DNA from: an uncultured bacterium
Lineage (GTDB): Bacteria; Cyanobacteriota; Vampirovibrionia; Gastranaerophilales; Gastranaerophilaceae
Length of the DNA: 34,130 nucleotides
Reading direction: 5' to 3'
NCBI GenBank assembly: GCA_900553895.1
Contig: USFB01000022.1
Location: forward strand, 1-34,130
Part shown: one piece after another, positions 25,626-32,335 of the stretch
How the letters are laid out: each line of letters starts with the position of its first letter
Numbering within the stretch: position 1 is the first letter of the stretch
Notes under the pieces: generated by a model
Seen by the model: the letters and a program-made list of their open reading frames with translations, nothing else
Database searches by the model: none
What the model was told of the DNA's origin: nothing
Translations under genes and position numbers: made by a program

Positions 25626-25706
25626 ATAGAGTGGTAGCTTGCGAAACTACCAATGCTCTTTAGAGAATCTTACGGTTCTTAGTCTCTTGACTGAGAGCCG
25701 TTTTTT
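25626..25706 (+). ncRNA. Antisense RNA (candidate antitoxin), copy A
   Basis: A predicted ~80-nt plus-strand RNA from the TTGAAA/TATAAT promoter to the TTTTTT tract. It is fully complementary to the 3' part of the peptide mRNA, including its last nine codons. It also carries GAGAATCTT (25663-25671), which recurs as a direct repeat at 25791-25799 and so can pair with the peptide mRNA leader just upstream of the ribosome-binding site. It contains a GGTAG...CTACC hairpin and a terminator hairpin. Confidence 0.7.
25672..25706 (+). terminator. Intrinsic terminator of antisense RNA, copy A
   Basis: A 13-bp hairpin (ACGGTTCTTAGTC/GACTGAGAGCCGT, two G-U pairs, TCTT loop) followed by TTTTTT. Read on the minus strand the same bases encode the KNGS end of the peptide and have no T tract, so it should stop only the plus-strand RNA. 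Confidence 0.85.
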
Positions 25707-25759
25707 GATACAAATAAAATCATAAAAATCAATAAAAGACTTATATTAAATTTATCCAT
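25679..25759 (-). CDS. 26-residue hydrophobic peptide, candidate type I toxin, copy A
   Basis: The sequence runs MDKFNISLLLIF, MILFVSKNGS, QSRD. It has a short polar start, one membrane-length hydrophobic stretch (about residues 6-18) and a polar, charged tail: the layout of small membrane toxins such as Fst, Ldr or TxpA, though I see no sequence match to any of them. AAGGAG lies 6 nt before the ATG. The paralog at 33498-33578 has the same length and shares MD.FNI, LIF, IL, V and KNGS, so the frame is under selection. The ribosome-binding site can be locked in a TCTC/GAGA stem (25765-25768 with 25779-25782). Toxicity is inference. Confidence 0.72.
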   Translation of the reverse strand: MDKFNISLLLIFMILFVSKNGSQSRD

Positions 25760-25764
25760 ATGAC

Positions 25765-25782
25765 TCTCCTTTCTAGTCGAGA
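25765..25782 (-). promoter_or_regulatory. Stem hiding the peptide ribosome-binding site, copy A
   Basis: GAGA of the Shine-Dalgarno region pairs with TCTC 10 nt upstream in the mRNA. In copy B the same positions read GGGG and CCCC, a compensatory change that keeps the stem. Confidence 0.6.
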
Positions 25783-25872
25783 ACCAACCCGAGAATCTTC
25801 AATATACTTTGTAAGTCAGTTCCGTTTAGAAAGAGCATCTTTTACTCTATGCTGAACATTATATTCTAATCA

Positions 25873-25900
25873 AGTATAGCATTGTTTTAAATAAAGTCAA
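25873..25900 (-). promoter_or_regulatory. Promoter of the peptide mRNA, copy A
   Basis: On the minus strand, TTGACT, a 16-nt spacer, and an extended -10 (TG-C-TATACT). The start would be near 25866, giving a leader of about 105 nt before the peptide ATG. Confidence 0.6.
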
Positions 25901-25952
25901 AATTAGCCTTACCAAAGGTGTAACAGAAGAAGAAGCTAAGTTGAAGACTTAG
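25899..25952 (+). pseudogene. Decayed duplicate of the pnp 3' end
   Basis: This stretch reads T-K-G-V-T-E-E-E-A-K-L-K-T-stop, closely matching the real pnp ending (KGVTEEDKAKLNA-stop at 25462). The nucleotide match covers ~50 nt at roughly 75% with small gaps. It cannot be expressed on its own. It lies on the far side of the toxin-antitoxin-like element from intact pnp, as expected if that DNA entered at the pnp 3' end. Confidence 0.75.
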
Positions 25953-25992
25953 GTTATATTGGACTTAAAGTTTAGTATGTGAAATTAAAATC

Positions 25993-26025
25993 AAAGTCTC
26001 AAAAGATTAAATCCTTTGAGACTTT
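25993..26025 (-). terminator. Terminator of ylxR-infB
   Basis: An 11-bp hairpin (AAAGTCTCAAA/TTTGAGACTTT) 23 nt past the infB stop, followed on the minus strand by GATTTTAATTT. Confidence 0.6.
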
Positions 26026-26047
26026 AACAGTTATTCTTATTTAGTAG

Positions 26048-28615
26048 TTATTCCAACTCTGAACGTTCAATTTGTTCTTCTGTTGTAAATTTAACAATAT
26101 CGCCTTCTTGAATATCATTAAATTTAACAAATGATAAACCACATTCAAAACCTTGAGCAACTTCTTTAACGTCGTCTTTAAATCTCTTAAGCTGATCAAC
26201 AGCACCTTTGAAGATTTCTTTACCGTCACGGTAAATAGTTGCGGTGTCGTTTCTACTAATTTTACCTTCTGTAACGTAGCAACCTGCAATCTTTTGAGTC
26301 TTACCGATTGTGAAGATTTGTCTGATTTCAACTTGTCCTGTAACAACTTCTTTAACTTCAGGAGAAAGAAGTGAAATCATTGTTTTTTCAATATCTTCCA
26401 AAATTTGGTAAATAATATCGTATTTCTTGATTGTTACGCCTTCTCTTTCAGCAGCTGCTAAAGCGTTTGAGTCTTCTTTAACTGTGAAACCTAGGATTAG
26501 AGCGTTTGAAGCTGATGCCAACATAACATCGGCTTCTGAAATATCACCAACACCAACGTGGATAATCTTTGTAACGATTTCTTTTGATTCAAACTGAGCA
26601 ATTGCTTGAGCAACAGCTTCTGCTGAACCATGGGTGTTAGCTTTGATAATCAAGTTCAATTGAGGAATATCACCTTCCGCGTCTCCTGATTCTCTTCTCA
26701 TGTGAGCTGGTAACATTGCGTCAAGACGTTTGTTACGTTCTTTTTCTTTACGCTTATCAACAATTGCTTTCATTTCTTTTTCGTTCTTAACTACTTCGAA
26801 GAAATCACCGGCATTTGGAACTTCTGTCAAACCTAAAATCTCAACAGGAGTTGAAGGTTCAGCCTTAACAATTCTTTCGCCTGAGTCTGAAAGTAATGCT
26901 CTAACTCTACCACAAGCCGTACCAACTACAATACAGTTACCTGTTCTTAAAGTACCGTTTTGAACAAGAAGTGTCGCAACTGGACCTTTACCTTTATCTA
27001 AGTTAGCTTCAATTACAACACCGGAAGCTTCTGCTTTAGGGTTCGCTTTAAGGTCTTGTAAATCTGCTACAAGCAAAATGTATTCCAATAATTCGTCAAT
27101 ACCTGTACCTTGCAAAGCTGAAACATTCACTGTAATTGTTTCACCGCCCCAAGCTTCAGGAACAAGTCCGTGTTCTGTTAATTGTTGCAACACTCTGTCA
27201 GGGTTTGCACCTGGTTTATCGCACTTATTAACAGCTACGATAATTGGAACTTCCGCAGCTTTTGCGTGATTAATAGCTTCAATTGTTTGAGGCATGATAC
27301 CATCATCAGCCGCAACAACCAAAATTGCAATATCGGTTGCTTTCGCACCTCTGGCACGCATTTCTGTGAACGCTTCGTGACCCGGAGTATCAACGAACAC
27401 GATTTTCTTTTCGTGCTTATTATCAAGATAAACAGTGTAAGCACCAATAGATTGTGTGATACCACCAACTTCAGTTGCAACGATTTTGTGTTTAGAAGCA
27501 CGAATACTATCAAGTAATGTAGTTTTACCGTGGTCAACGTGACCCATAATACTTACAACAGGCGCACGTTTTTTTAATAATTTTTTATCAACTTCAGTAA
27601 GTGCTTTTTGTTTTTGTTCTTTTTCAAGCTCTTCTTCCATAAAAGCTTCAATATCTTCTTCAAGAACTTCCAATTCGTATTCAGCACAAACTTTTTTGAT
27701 TGTATCAACATCAATAAGTTGGTTTACAGTTGCCATAACACCTTGGAACATCAAAAACTTAACAATTTCAGCCGGTGATTTATGGATTTTATCAGCCAAT
27801 TCACTAATTGTCATCGGCTGATTCACGACAATTTGTTTAACTTCTGCGAGTTCTTCTTCTTTGTGTGATTTCTTTTTGTGTTTTTGAGCGGCTGCTTTTT
27901 CCAAAGAAATCATTTCTTGGTCTTCTTTTTTAGAGTTAAAATCTTTATCTTTCTTTTTGCCGTCAACTTTTTTCTTACCACCTGCGGTGTTACTTTTTCC
28001 TTCATAAATTTCTTGAGGAATAATTCTTCTTTCCACAAGTTTCTTTTCTTGTCCGCCTTTGTTAAATGGTTTTCTTTCTCCTCTTTCAGGTTTGTCTGTT
28101 TTTTCGCCTTCTTTTTTAACAGGCTTTTGAGGAGCGCGTCTTACTATTTCAATTCTTGATTGATTTTTAGGATATTCAATCTTTGTTCTTTCAACTCTTA
28201 CAACAGGTTTTTCAGCTTTTTTAATTTCAGTTTTTTCTTTTTTTGCTTCTTCAACCTTTTCTACTTTTTCAGCGGATTTTGGGGCTTTTCTAACAACTTC
28301 AATTCTGCTTACTGGTTTAGATTTTTCTACACGCTCAACTTTAACAGCTTCTGTCTTTTTAACTTCTTTTGTTTCCGCTTCTTGTTTAACTTCCGCTACA
28401 GGAGTTTTAGACTTTTTAACAATAAATGCTTTTGGCTTAGCATTAGATTTTTTAGGCAAAAGACCTAAATGTTCTTTAAGTTTGCGGATTTGAGTCGGAG
28501 TTACAGTATTAGAGTGCGATTTTACCATAATTTCCACTTCATTAAACTTTTCAATAACCTCTTTGCTGGTCATTCCAAGTTCTTTTGCTAATTCACTAAC
28601 TCTAATATTATCCAT
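26048..28615 (-). CDS. infB: Translation initiation factor IF-2
   Basis: An 855-residue GTPase that brings initiator tRNA to the 30S subunit. It has an N-terminal IF2-N domain (VSELAKELGMTSKEVIEKF), a long Lys/Glu/Val-rich linker (~65-250), a second IF2-N-like segment (~270-330), the G domain (GHVDHGKTT, DTPGHEAF, NKCDKP), then domains II, III and C2 ending in SFVKFNDIQEGD. The length is typical. It follows ylxR by 16 nt. The usual partner nusA is not upstream. Confidence 0.97.
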   Translation of the reverse strand: MDNIRVSELAKELGMTSKEVIEKFNEVEIMVKSHSNTVTPTQIRKLKEHLGLLPKKSNAKPKAFIVKKSKTPVAEVKQEAETKEVKKTEAVKVERVEKSKPVSRIEVVRKAPKSAEKVEKVEEAKKEKTEIKKAEKPVVRVERTKIEYPKNQSRIEIVRRAPQKPVKKEGEKTDKPERGERKPFNKGGQEKKLVERRIIPQEIYEGKSNTAGGKKKVDGKKKDKDFNSKKEDQEMISLEKAAAQKHKKKSHKEEELAEVKQIVVNQPMTISELADKIHKSPAEIVKFLMFQGVMATVNQLIDVDTIKKVCAEYELEVLEEDIEAFMEEELEKEQKQKALTEVDKKLLKKRAPVVSIMGHVDHGKTTLLDSIRASKHKIVATEVGGITQSIGAYTVYLDNKHEKKIVFVDTPGHEAFTEMRARGAKATDIAILVVAADDGIMPQTIEAINHAKAAEVPIIVAVNKCDKPGANPDRVLQQLTEHGLVPEAWGGETITVNVSALQGTGIDELLEYILLVADLQDLKANPKAEASGVVIEANLDKGKGPVATLLVQNGTLRTGNCIVVGTACGRVRALLSDSGERIVKAEPSTPVEILGLTEVPNAGDFFEVVKNEKEMKAIVDKRKEKERNKRLDAMLPAHMRRESGDAEGDIPQLNLIIKANTHGSAEAVAQAIAQFESKEIVTKIIHVGVGDISEADVMLASASNALILGFTVKEDSNALAAAEREGVTIKKYDIIYQILEDIEKTMISLLSPEVKEVVTGQVEIRQIFTIGKTQKIAGCYVTEGKISRNDTATIYRDGKEIFKGAVDQLKRFKDDVKEVAQGFECGLSFVKFNDIQEGDIVKFTTEEQIERSELE

Positions 28616-28631
28616 AAATTCCCTTTCAAGT

Positions 28632-28886
28632 TTATTTCTCTTTTTTCAGCAAATCTAAAAGTATTGCTTTTTCAAGAGTTACGTTGGTTTTCAACGCTTT
28701 ATTTAATTTTGATTTTTTTAATGCCAATTCTATACAACTCTGATTATAACAAAGATATGCTGATCTGCCAAATGTTTTAGAATTTGGGTTTACAACCAAT
28801 CCATCTTTATCTGTTTTCATAATTCTGATAAGATTTTCTCTAGTTTTGAATTCTCCACATCCGACGCATTTTCTTTGTTCGTTCAT
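28632..28886 (-). CDS. ylxR: YlxR family RNA-binding protein (DUF448)
   Basis: An 84-residue basic protein with the YlxR hallmarks RKCVGCGE, R-x-x-L-I-R-I and GRSAYLCYNQSCIELALKK. Family members lie between nusA and infB and have been linked to RNase P and to nucleoid or RNA binding. Here it leads the transcript: nusA is absent, and fabI diverges upstream. The ATG has no Shine-Dalgarno and lies 6 nt past an extended -10 box, suggesting a leaderless ylxR-infB mRNA. Confidence 0.9.
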   Translation of the reverse strand: MNEQRKCVGCGEFKTRENLIRIMKTDKDGLVVNPNSKTFGRSAYLCYNQSCIELALKKSKLNKALKTNVTLEKAILLDLLKKEK

Positions 28887-28892
28887 ACATTT

Positions 28893-28901
28893 TTTATACC
28901 A
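28893..28901 (-). promoter_or_regulatory. Extended -10 promoter of ylxR-infB
   Basis: On the minus strand, TG-G-TATAAA ends 6 nt before the ylxR ATG; the -35 is weak. Transcription should start at or next to the ATG. Confidence 0.5.
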
Positions 28902-29051
28902 TAAACATTATTTTTAGAAAAGTTTTTGGTTCTAAATAAGTCTAAATAAAATTACTCTCGATTAAGAATGTAACAAAAATGCTTTATCCTTGCTTAAGTT
29001 TTGTTTTTTTGCTAAGCTCTAAATGTAGATTAGGTAAAGAGGAGTTTTATT

Positions 29052-29855
29052 ATGGACTTAATGAAAGGTAAAAAAGGTATAATTTTTGGTGTTTCTAACA
29101 CTCACGGTATTGCTTACGGTATTGCAAAACAATTACACGAAGCAGGTGCTGATATTGCTTTCACTTATGCAGGCGAAGCTATGGAAAAAAGAGTTCGTCC
29201 AATCGCAGAAGGCATGGATGCAAAATTAATCATGAGCTGTGATGTTACAAACGAAGCAGAAGTTGAAGCTGTATTCAAAGAATGTGAAAAAATCTACGGT
29301 AAATTAGATTTCGTAGTTCACGCAGTAGCATTTGCACCAAAAGAAGATTTGATGGGCAGATTTGTTGACACTTCTAAACAAGGTTGGGATATTGCTCTAG
29401 GTGTTAGCGCATATTCTCTTGTTACAATTTGTCGTCATGCAGAACGTTTAATGAACGAAGGAAGCTCAATATTCGCTCTAACTTATCTTGGCTCAGTTCT
29501 TTCAGTTCCAAGCTACAACGTAATGGGCGTTGCTAAAGCTGCATTAGAATCAGCAATGAGATTCCTAGCTGTGGACTTAGGTCCTAAAGGCATTAGAGTA
29601 AACTGCTTGTCTTCAGGTCCGGTTAAAACATTGGCTTCAATGGGTATTTCAGGTTTCTCTAAAATGCTTAAAGCAGGTGCTATGAGAGCTCCAATGAAGA
29701 GAAACGTAGCTTTAGAAGATGTTGGTAAAGCTGGTTTATATTTAGCTTCTGACCTTTCAAGCGGTACAACAGGTGAAGTTATTTATGTTGACTGCGGTTG
29801 CCACTCAGCTTACGCTTCAGCTGAAGAAATGGATGTACTTTCTCAAGCTGAATAG
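29052..29855 (+). CDS. fabI: Enoyl-[acyl-carrier-protein] reductase FabI
   Basis: A 267-residue NADH-dependent reductase of the final step of each fatty-acid elongation round. It shows the N-terminal cofactor segment GIIFGVSNTHGIAYGIA, DVTNEAEV, and the catalytic Y-x6-K (SYNVMGVAKAALE), followed by the FabI-specific GPVKTLASMGI. The length is normal. GAGGAG lies upstream of the ATG. It is a single gene with its own terminator, divergent from ylxR-infB. Confidence 0.96.
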   Translation: MDLMKGKKGIIFGVSNTHGIAYGIAKQLHEAGADIAFTYAGEAMEKRVRPIAEGMDAKLIMSCDVTNEAEVEAVFKECEKIYGKLDFVVHAVAFAPKEDLMGRFVDTSKQGWDIALGVSAYSLVTICRHAERLMNEGSSIFALTYLGSVLSVPSYNVMGVAKAALESAMRFLAVDLGPKGIRVNCLSSGPVKTLASMGISGFSKMLKAGAMRAPMKRNVALEDVGKAGLYLASDLSSGTTGEVIYVDCGCHSAYASAEEMDVLSQAE

Positions 29856-29865
29856 TTTTGTATTT

Positions 29866-29898
29866 AAGGCGGATTTGCTATTGCAAATCCGCCTTTTT
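29866..29898 (+). terminator. Terminator of fabI
   Basis: A 13-bp hairpin (AAGGCGGATTTGC/GCAAATCCGCCTT) with a 4-nt loop, then TTTTT. It sits only 20 nt before the next ATG, so that gene may depend partly on readthrough. Confidence 0.85.
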
Positions 29899-29917
29899 AA
29901 AAGAAAAGGAATTTATT

Positions 29918-30301
29918 ATGAAAAAACTTTTGTCTTCATTATTCTTATTGTTATTAATTTTTGTTGGCACTCAACAAGTAAGAGCTATGAAATATGACCA
30001 AGCAATTAACCAGTCTAAACCAATAGCAATTTTTGTTTATGCACCTTGGGCAGATGGTTATTCAACAATGCTTCAAAGTTTTAACAGCTTGCAACAAAAA
30101 TATGGCACTAAATACAATTTTGTAACAATGAATATTGCAACAGAAGAGGCAAAAGCTTACAATCAAAAATATTATATTTATCCAAACTTGCCTTATGTAA
30201 TCCTTTTTAGAGAAAGGGGCAAATTCTCAAGATTTATTGAAAAAAATTGTGCACAAGATACACAATGTCTTTCTACAAAAATGGATTTGTTTAACAATTA
30301 A
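29918..30301 (+). CDS. Secreted thioredoxin-fold protein without active-site cysteines
   Basis: 127 residues. The start at 29918 is fixed by AAAGGA just upstream; an earlier in-frame ATG at 29858 would run through the fabI terminator. Residues 1-23 form a signal peptide (ending VRA). The rest follows the thioredoxin plan: FVYAPWADGYS where WCGPC is expected, KYGTKYNFVTMNIA for strand 3, YPNLPYVILF at the cis-Pro position, then a last helix. Both catalytic Cys are replaced (W-A-D-G-Y), so it cannot act as a disulfide oxidoreductase at that site. Two other Cys near the C-terminus (NCAQDTQC) may pair with each other. Role unknown. Confidence 0.75.
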   Translation: MKKLLSSLFLLLLIFVGTQQVRAMKYDQAINQSKPIAIFVYAPWADGYSTMLQSFNSLQQKYGTKYNFVTMNIATEEAKAYNQKYYIYPNLPYVILFRERGKFSRFIEKNCAQDTQCLSTKMDLFNN

Positions 30302-30324
30302 AAAAAAGAGCCTAATCGGCTCTT
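30301..30324 (-). terminator. Hairpin with a minus-strand T tract
   Basis: A 7-bp stem (AAGAGCC/GGCTCTT) directly after the stop codon of the thioredoxin-like gene. The A tract lies on its left, so read on the minus strand it is a good intrinsic terminator, stopping transcripts coming from queD; on the plus strand it lacks a T tract. Confidence 0.55.
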
Positions 30325-30445
30325 AGAATTAAGAATAGCTGGAAGTATGAAAAAGATTTAATATACTTATATTTAACTCCGATTGAGGTTGTTACACTAT
30401 TCAACACGTCGGCAATTCAGTATTACCTAAATGGGGAATATTAAT

Positions 30446-30479
30446 AAAAAGCCATGATTAAAATAAATCATGACTTTTT
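30446..30479. terminator. Hairpin with A and T flanks
   Basis: AAAAAG-C-CATGATT pairs with AATCATG-A-CTTTTT around a 6-nt loop, giving a bidirectional terminator shape with one internal mismatch. No adjacent gene clearly needs it. Confidence 0.45.
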
Positions 30480-30486
30480 AAGTTAT

Positions 30487-30508
30487 TGTTGGGCAAGTAT
30501 GCCCAACA
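30487..30508. repeat. Small dispersed palindrome
   Basis: TGTTGGGC/GCCCAACA with loop AAGTAT. The loop and right arm (AAGTATGCCCAAC) recur at 31160-31172. Confidence 0.6.
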
Positions 30509-30721
30509 GACAAACCACATCAGAAGAACTTTTTGCAACCAACAATGTTAAAGACGCACAAGAGTTAAGAAATGCAATTTTTCAAGAAAATAATTAATAA
30601 AAAGCTGGATTTTTCGGTGCTAATCACACCTCAAAATAACGCCTAACTTGTAGTTTCACACTACGTCATTACGAAGGCGATTAGGCTGAAGCAATCCATT
30701 TTTGCACAGGATTTTCGTTGA

Positions 30722-31081
30722 TTATTCTTCGTAATAGCTGGCGCAAGATGTCGCAGTTTCCCAAACTGAAACTTTTGAAACTTGAACGATTTTTTCTTTT
30801 AATTTGTTATAAATAAACATTGCGATTATTTCGCTTGAAGGGCTTTCGTTTTTGAAATAAGGTAATTCGTTTATGTCTTTGTGGTCTAACAAATCAAGAA
30901 CTGTTTTTAATTCTTTTTTCAAAACCTTATAGTCCACTAAAATATTACTTTTATCTAAAGCTTCACCTTTAACATAAGCTTCTACGAGCCAGTTATGTCC
31001 GTGTTGATTTTCACATTCACCATCATAGTTTAATAAATGGTGTGCTGCTGAAAAATATAATTGCGCTTTTAGTTCAAACAT
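30722..31081 (-). CDS. queD: 6-carboxy-5,6,7,8-tetrahydropterin synthase (QueD)
   Basis: A 119-residue enzyme of the queuosine/7-deazaguanine pathway, converting dihydroneopterin triphosphate to carboxytetrahydropterin. The zinc site is formed by His in FSAAHHL and by HGHNW, with the catalytic Cys in GECENQHGH. DHKDIN and the final VWETATS also match the family. No other queuosine genes are in the window and no preQ1 riboswitch is visible upstream. AAGGAG lies upstream of the ATG. Confidence 0.92.
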   Translation of the reverse strand: MFELKAQLYFSAAHHLLNYDGECENQHGHNWLVEAYVKGEALDKSNILVDYKVLKKELKTVLDLLDHKDINELPYFKNESPSSEIIAMFIYNKLKEKIVQVSKVSVWETATSCASYYEE

Positions 31082-31102
31082 TTTTTCTCCTTTTTAGTTG
31101 TT

Positions 31103-31173
31103 GTCGCGTTGAATGAAAATTGTTCAACACGACCTACATTTATTAAATTTTTGTTTGGCAAGTATGCCCAACC
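31103..31173. repeat. Two adjacent dispersed palindromes
   Basis: The first (31103-31132) has 11-nt arms GTCGCGTTGAA/TTCAACACGAC with one mismatch and is followed by CTACATT. The second (31153-31173) has arms GTTTGGC/GCCCAAC around AAGTAT and is followed by CGACAT. Together with copies at 2411, 15845, 25471 and 30487 they suggest a family with a constant CCTACAT-like suffix and varied arms. The rest of the gap to 31358 holds no gene, but has a short palindrome CTACG-TG-CGTAG at 31345-31356. Confidence 0.6.
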
Positions 31174-31358
31174 GACATTCTATATTCATCTAAACAAGCA
31201 TCAAAAATAAAAAGCAATTCCTAATACAATTTTCCACTTTCCATTTTCAATTTTCCATTACAACTACGTCCAATCCGATAGCCCTACCTAAAGGCGTAGC
31301 TAGTAGTTTTTATCACATCTTATATCCTTCACCAAGAAGCCTGTCTACGTGCGTAGCA

Positions 31359-32195
31359 CTAGCAGCAAACTTCAGCTAATCTAACAAGAATTTTATCTGT
31401 GATTACTTTGATATAATCTTTGTCAACCATGCCGTTAATAATACAATCTGCAATTTGATAAGTTGGTCTGATGTATTGTTGAGCGGTTGCGTTTACATCT
31501 TTAAACTGCAAATCTGCAGCTTCGCCTGTTTTACCGCGAGAAACCGCGCGTTTGTACCAACGTTCCTTTATGACTTCTATTGGTGTGTAAACATAAACTT
31601 TTACATCCATTATGTCACGAACTTCTTCATTTAGAACGTATAAACCTTCTGTTAAAATGACTTTTGCAGGCTTTTTAATATCACCTTGCGGATTTGAAAT
31701 ACAAGTTACAAAATCGTACTTAGGTGAAACAATTGTTTCGCCTTTCTTTAAGCCTAACAAATGTTCTCTCATTAAAGCAAGGTTGATAACTTCCGGAGTG
31801 TCAAAGCTGAAACCTGTTTTAAACAAAGCATCGTAGCTTCCTGCATCTTTAAGCTCTTTTGATGTATCTTTATAATAATCATCTTGACGGATAACAGTAT
31901 AGATACCTTCTTTTTTGTCACGAACAACAGCTTCTATTGTGTTATCAACAAAAACGGTCTTTCCTGATGCACTTTCACCGGTAATTCCAATGAGAAAAGT
32001 TTTTTTCTTTTCTTGAACAACTTTGCGCGCAATGTTCAAAATAAAATCATCGGCAACTTTTAAGAACAAAGGTTGCTCTTCTTTTTTATCTTCTTCAAGA
32101 ATCTCTTTCAGTGTGTCTACAATGTTAGATATAAGCTCCATATCCAAACGACTGGAATAAAAATTGTAGTTTGTTAGTTCAAAAGTTTCCACCAT
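31359..32195 (-). CDS. P-loop kinase of the uridine kinase/phosphoribulokinase family
   Basis: A 278-residue ATP-dependent small-molecule kinase. An N-terminal helical extension (~65 residues) precedes the Walker A motif GESASGKT. Also visible are RQDDYYKDTS (substrate region), FDTPEVI, SPKYDF, ILTEGLYVL (Walker B-like) and the R-rich lid (KRAVSRGKTGE). These fit uridine kinase-like proteins; the exact substrate (uridine/cytidine or another alcohol) cannot be fixed. AAGGATG precedes the ATG. It is probably a single gene. Confidence 0.85.
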   Translation of the reverse strand: MVETFELTNYNFYSSRLDMELISNIVDTLKEILEEDKKEEQPLFLKVADDFILNIARKVVQEKKKTFLIGITGESASGKTVFVDNTIEAVVRDKKEGIYTVIRQDDYYKDTSKELKDAGSYDALFKTGFSFDTPEVINLALMREHLLGLKKGETIVSPKYDFVTCISNPQGDIKKPAKVILTEGLYVLNEEVRDIMDVKVYVYTPIEVIKERWYKRAVSRGKTGEAADLQFKDVNATAQQYIRPTYQIADCIINGMVDKDYIKVITDKILVRLAEVCC

Positions 32196-32335
32196 ACATC
32201 CATCCTTTGTTCATTATTACCATTGTATAGTAAATACTAAAAAATTGCTCGTGATTTCATGCTAATTGTAAAAAAAATTTACTTAAAAATTAATATACAG
32301 CTTCTCAACATAAAACATACATTACTCGACCGATT

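Larger units (their letters stand above)
25623..25853 (-). ncRNA. Structured mRNA of a type I toxin-antitoxin-like element, copy A
   Basis: The span of the peptide-encoding transcript on the minus strand. Its two ends are complementary: AGCATAGAGT (25623-25632) with ACTCTATGCT (25844-25853), and ATGCTCTTT (25653-25661) with AAAGAGCAT (25830-25838). A GGTAG/CTACC hairpin (25633-25651) lies near its 3' end. Copy B keeps every helix while changing the bases (ACAGGGT/ACCCTGT; ATGCCTT/AAGGCAT), which is compensatory change and argues for a functional RNA fold. End-to-end pairing of this sort keeps known type I toxin mRNAs inactive until processed. True transcript ends are predicted, not seen. Confidence 0.75.
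30302..30721. other. Gene-poor, repeat-bearing intergenic region
   Basis: 420 nt with no convincing gene. It contains the minus-strand terminator at its left edge, a hairpin at 30446-30479 (AAAAAG.CATGATT arms), a dispersed palindrome at 30487-30508, a 32-codon open frame at 30499-30597 that lacks a ribosome-binding site and may be a gene relic (it contains EELFATNNVKDAQELRNAI), and at 30664-30697 a CGTCATT...GAAGCAATCC string like dispersed repeats known in other bacteria. Confidence 0.5.

Noticed and set aside
25623..25853. 6S RNA or another single long structured RNA on the plus strand
   Set aside because: The closing stem and length (~230 nt) recall 6S RNA, but an intrinsic terminator with T6 cuts the plus-strand RNA at ~80 nt, and both copies keep a 26-codon frame with a ribosome-binding site on the other strand.
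27182..28468. Several long frames antisense to infB rich in Phe and Asn
   Set aside because: They mirror the Lys/Glu/Val-rich IF-2 linker read on the other strand; no start signals and low-complexity content.
29858..29917. Upstream ATG for the thioredoxin-like gene
   Set aside because: It would translate the fabI terminator and hide the signal peptide; AAAGGA and a signal peptide support 29918.
30499..30597. 32-codon ORF (EELFATNNVKDAQELRNAI...)
   Set aside because: Its ATG lies inside a dispersed palindrome and has no ribosome-binding site; kept only as a possible gene relic in the intergenic description.
30446..31173. CRISPR-like repeat array
   Set aside because: The palindromes are few, irregularly spaced and differ in sequence; no regular spacers and no cas genes in the window.
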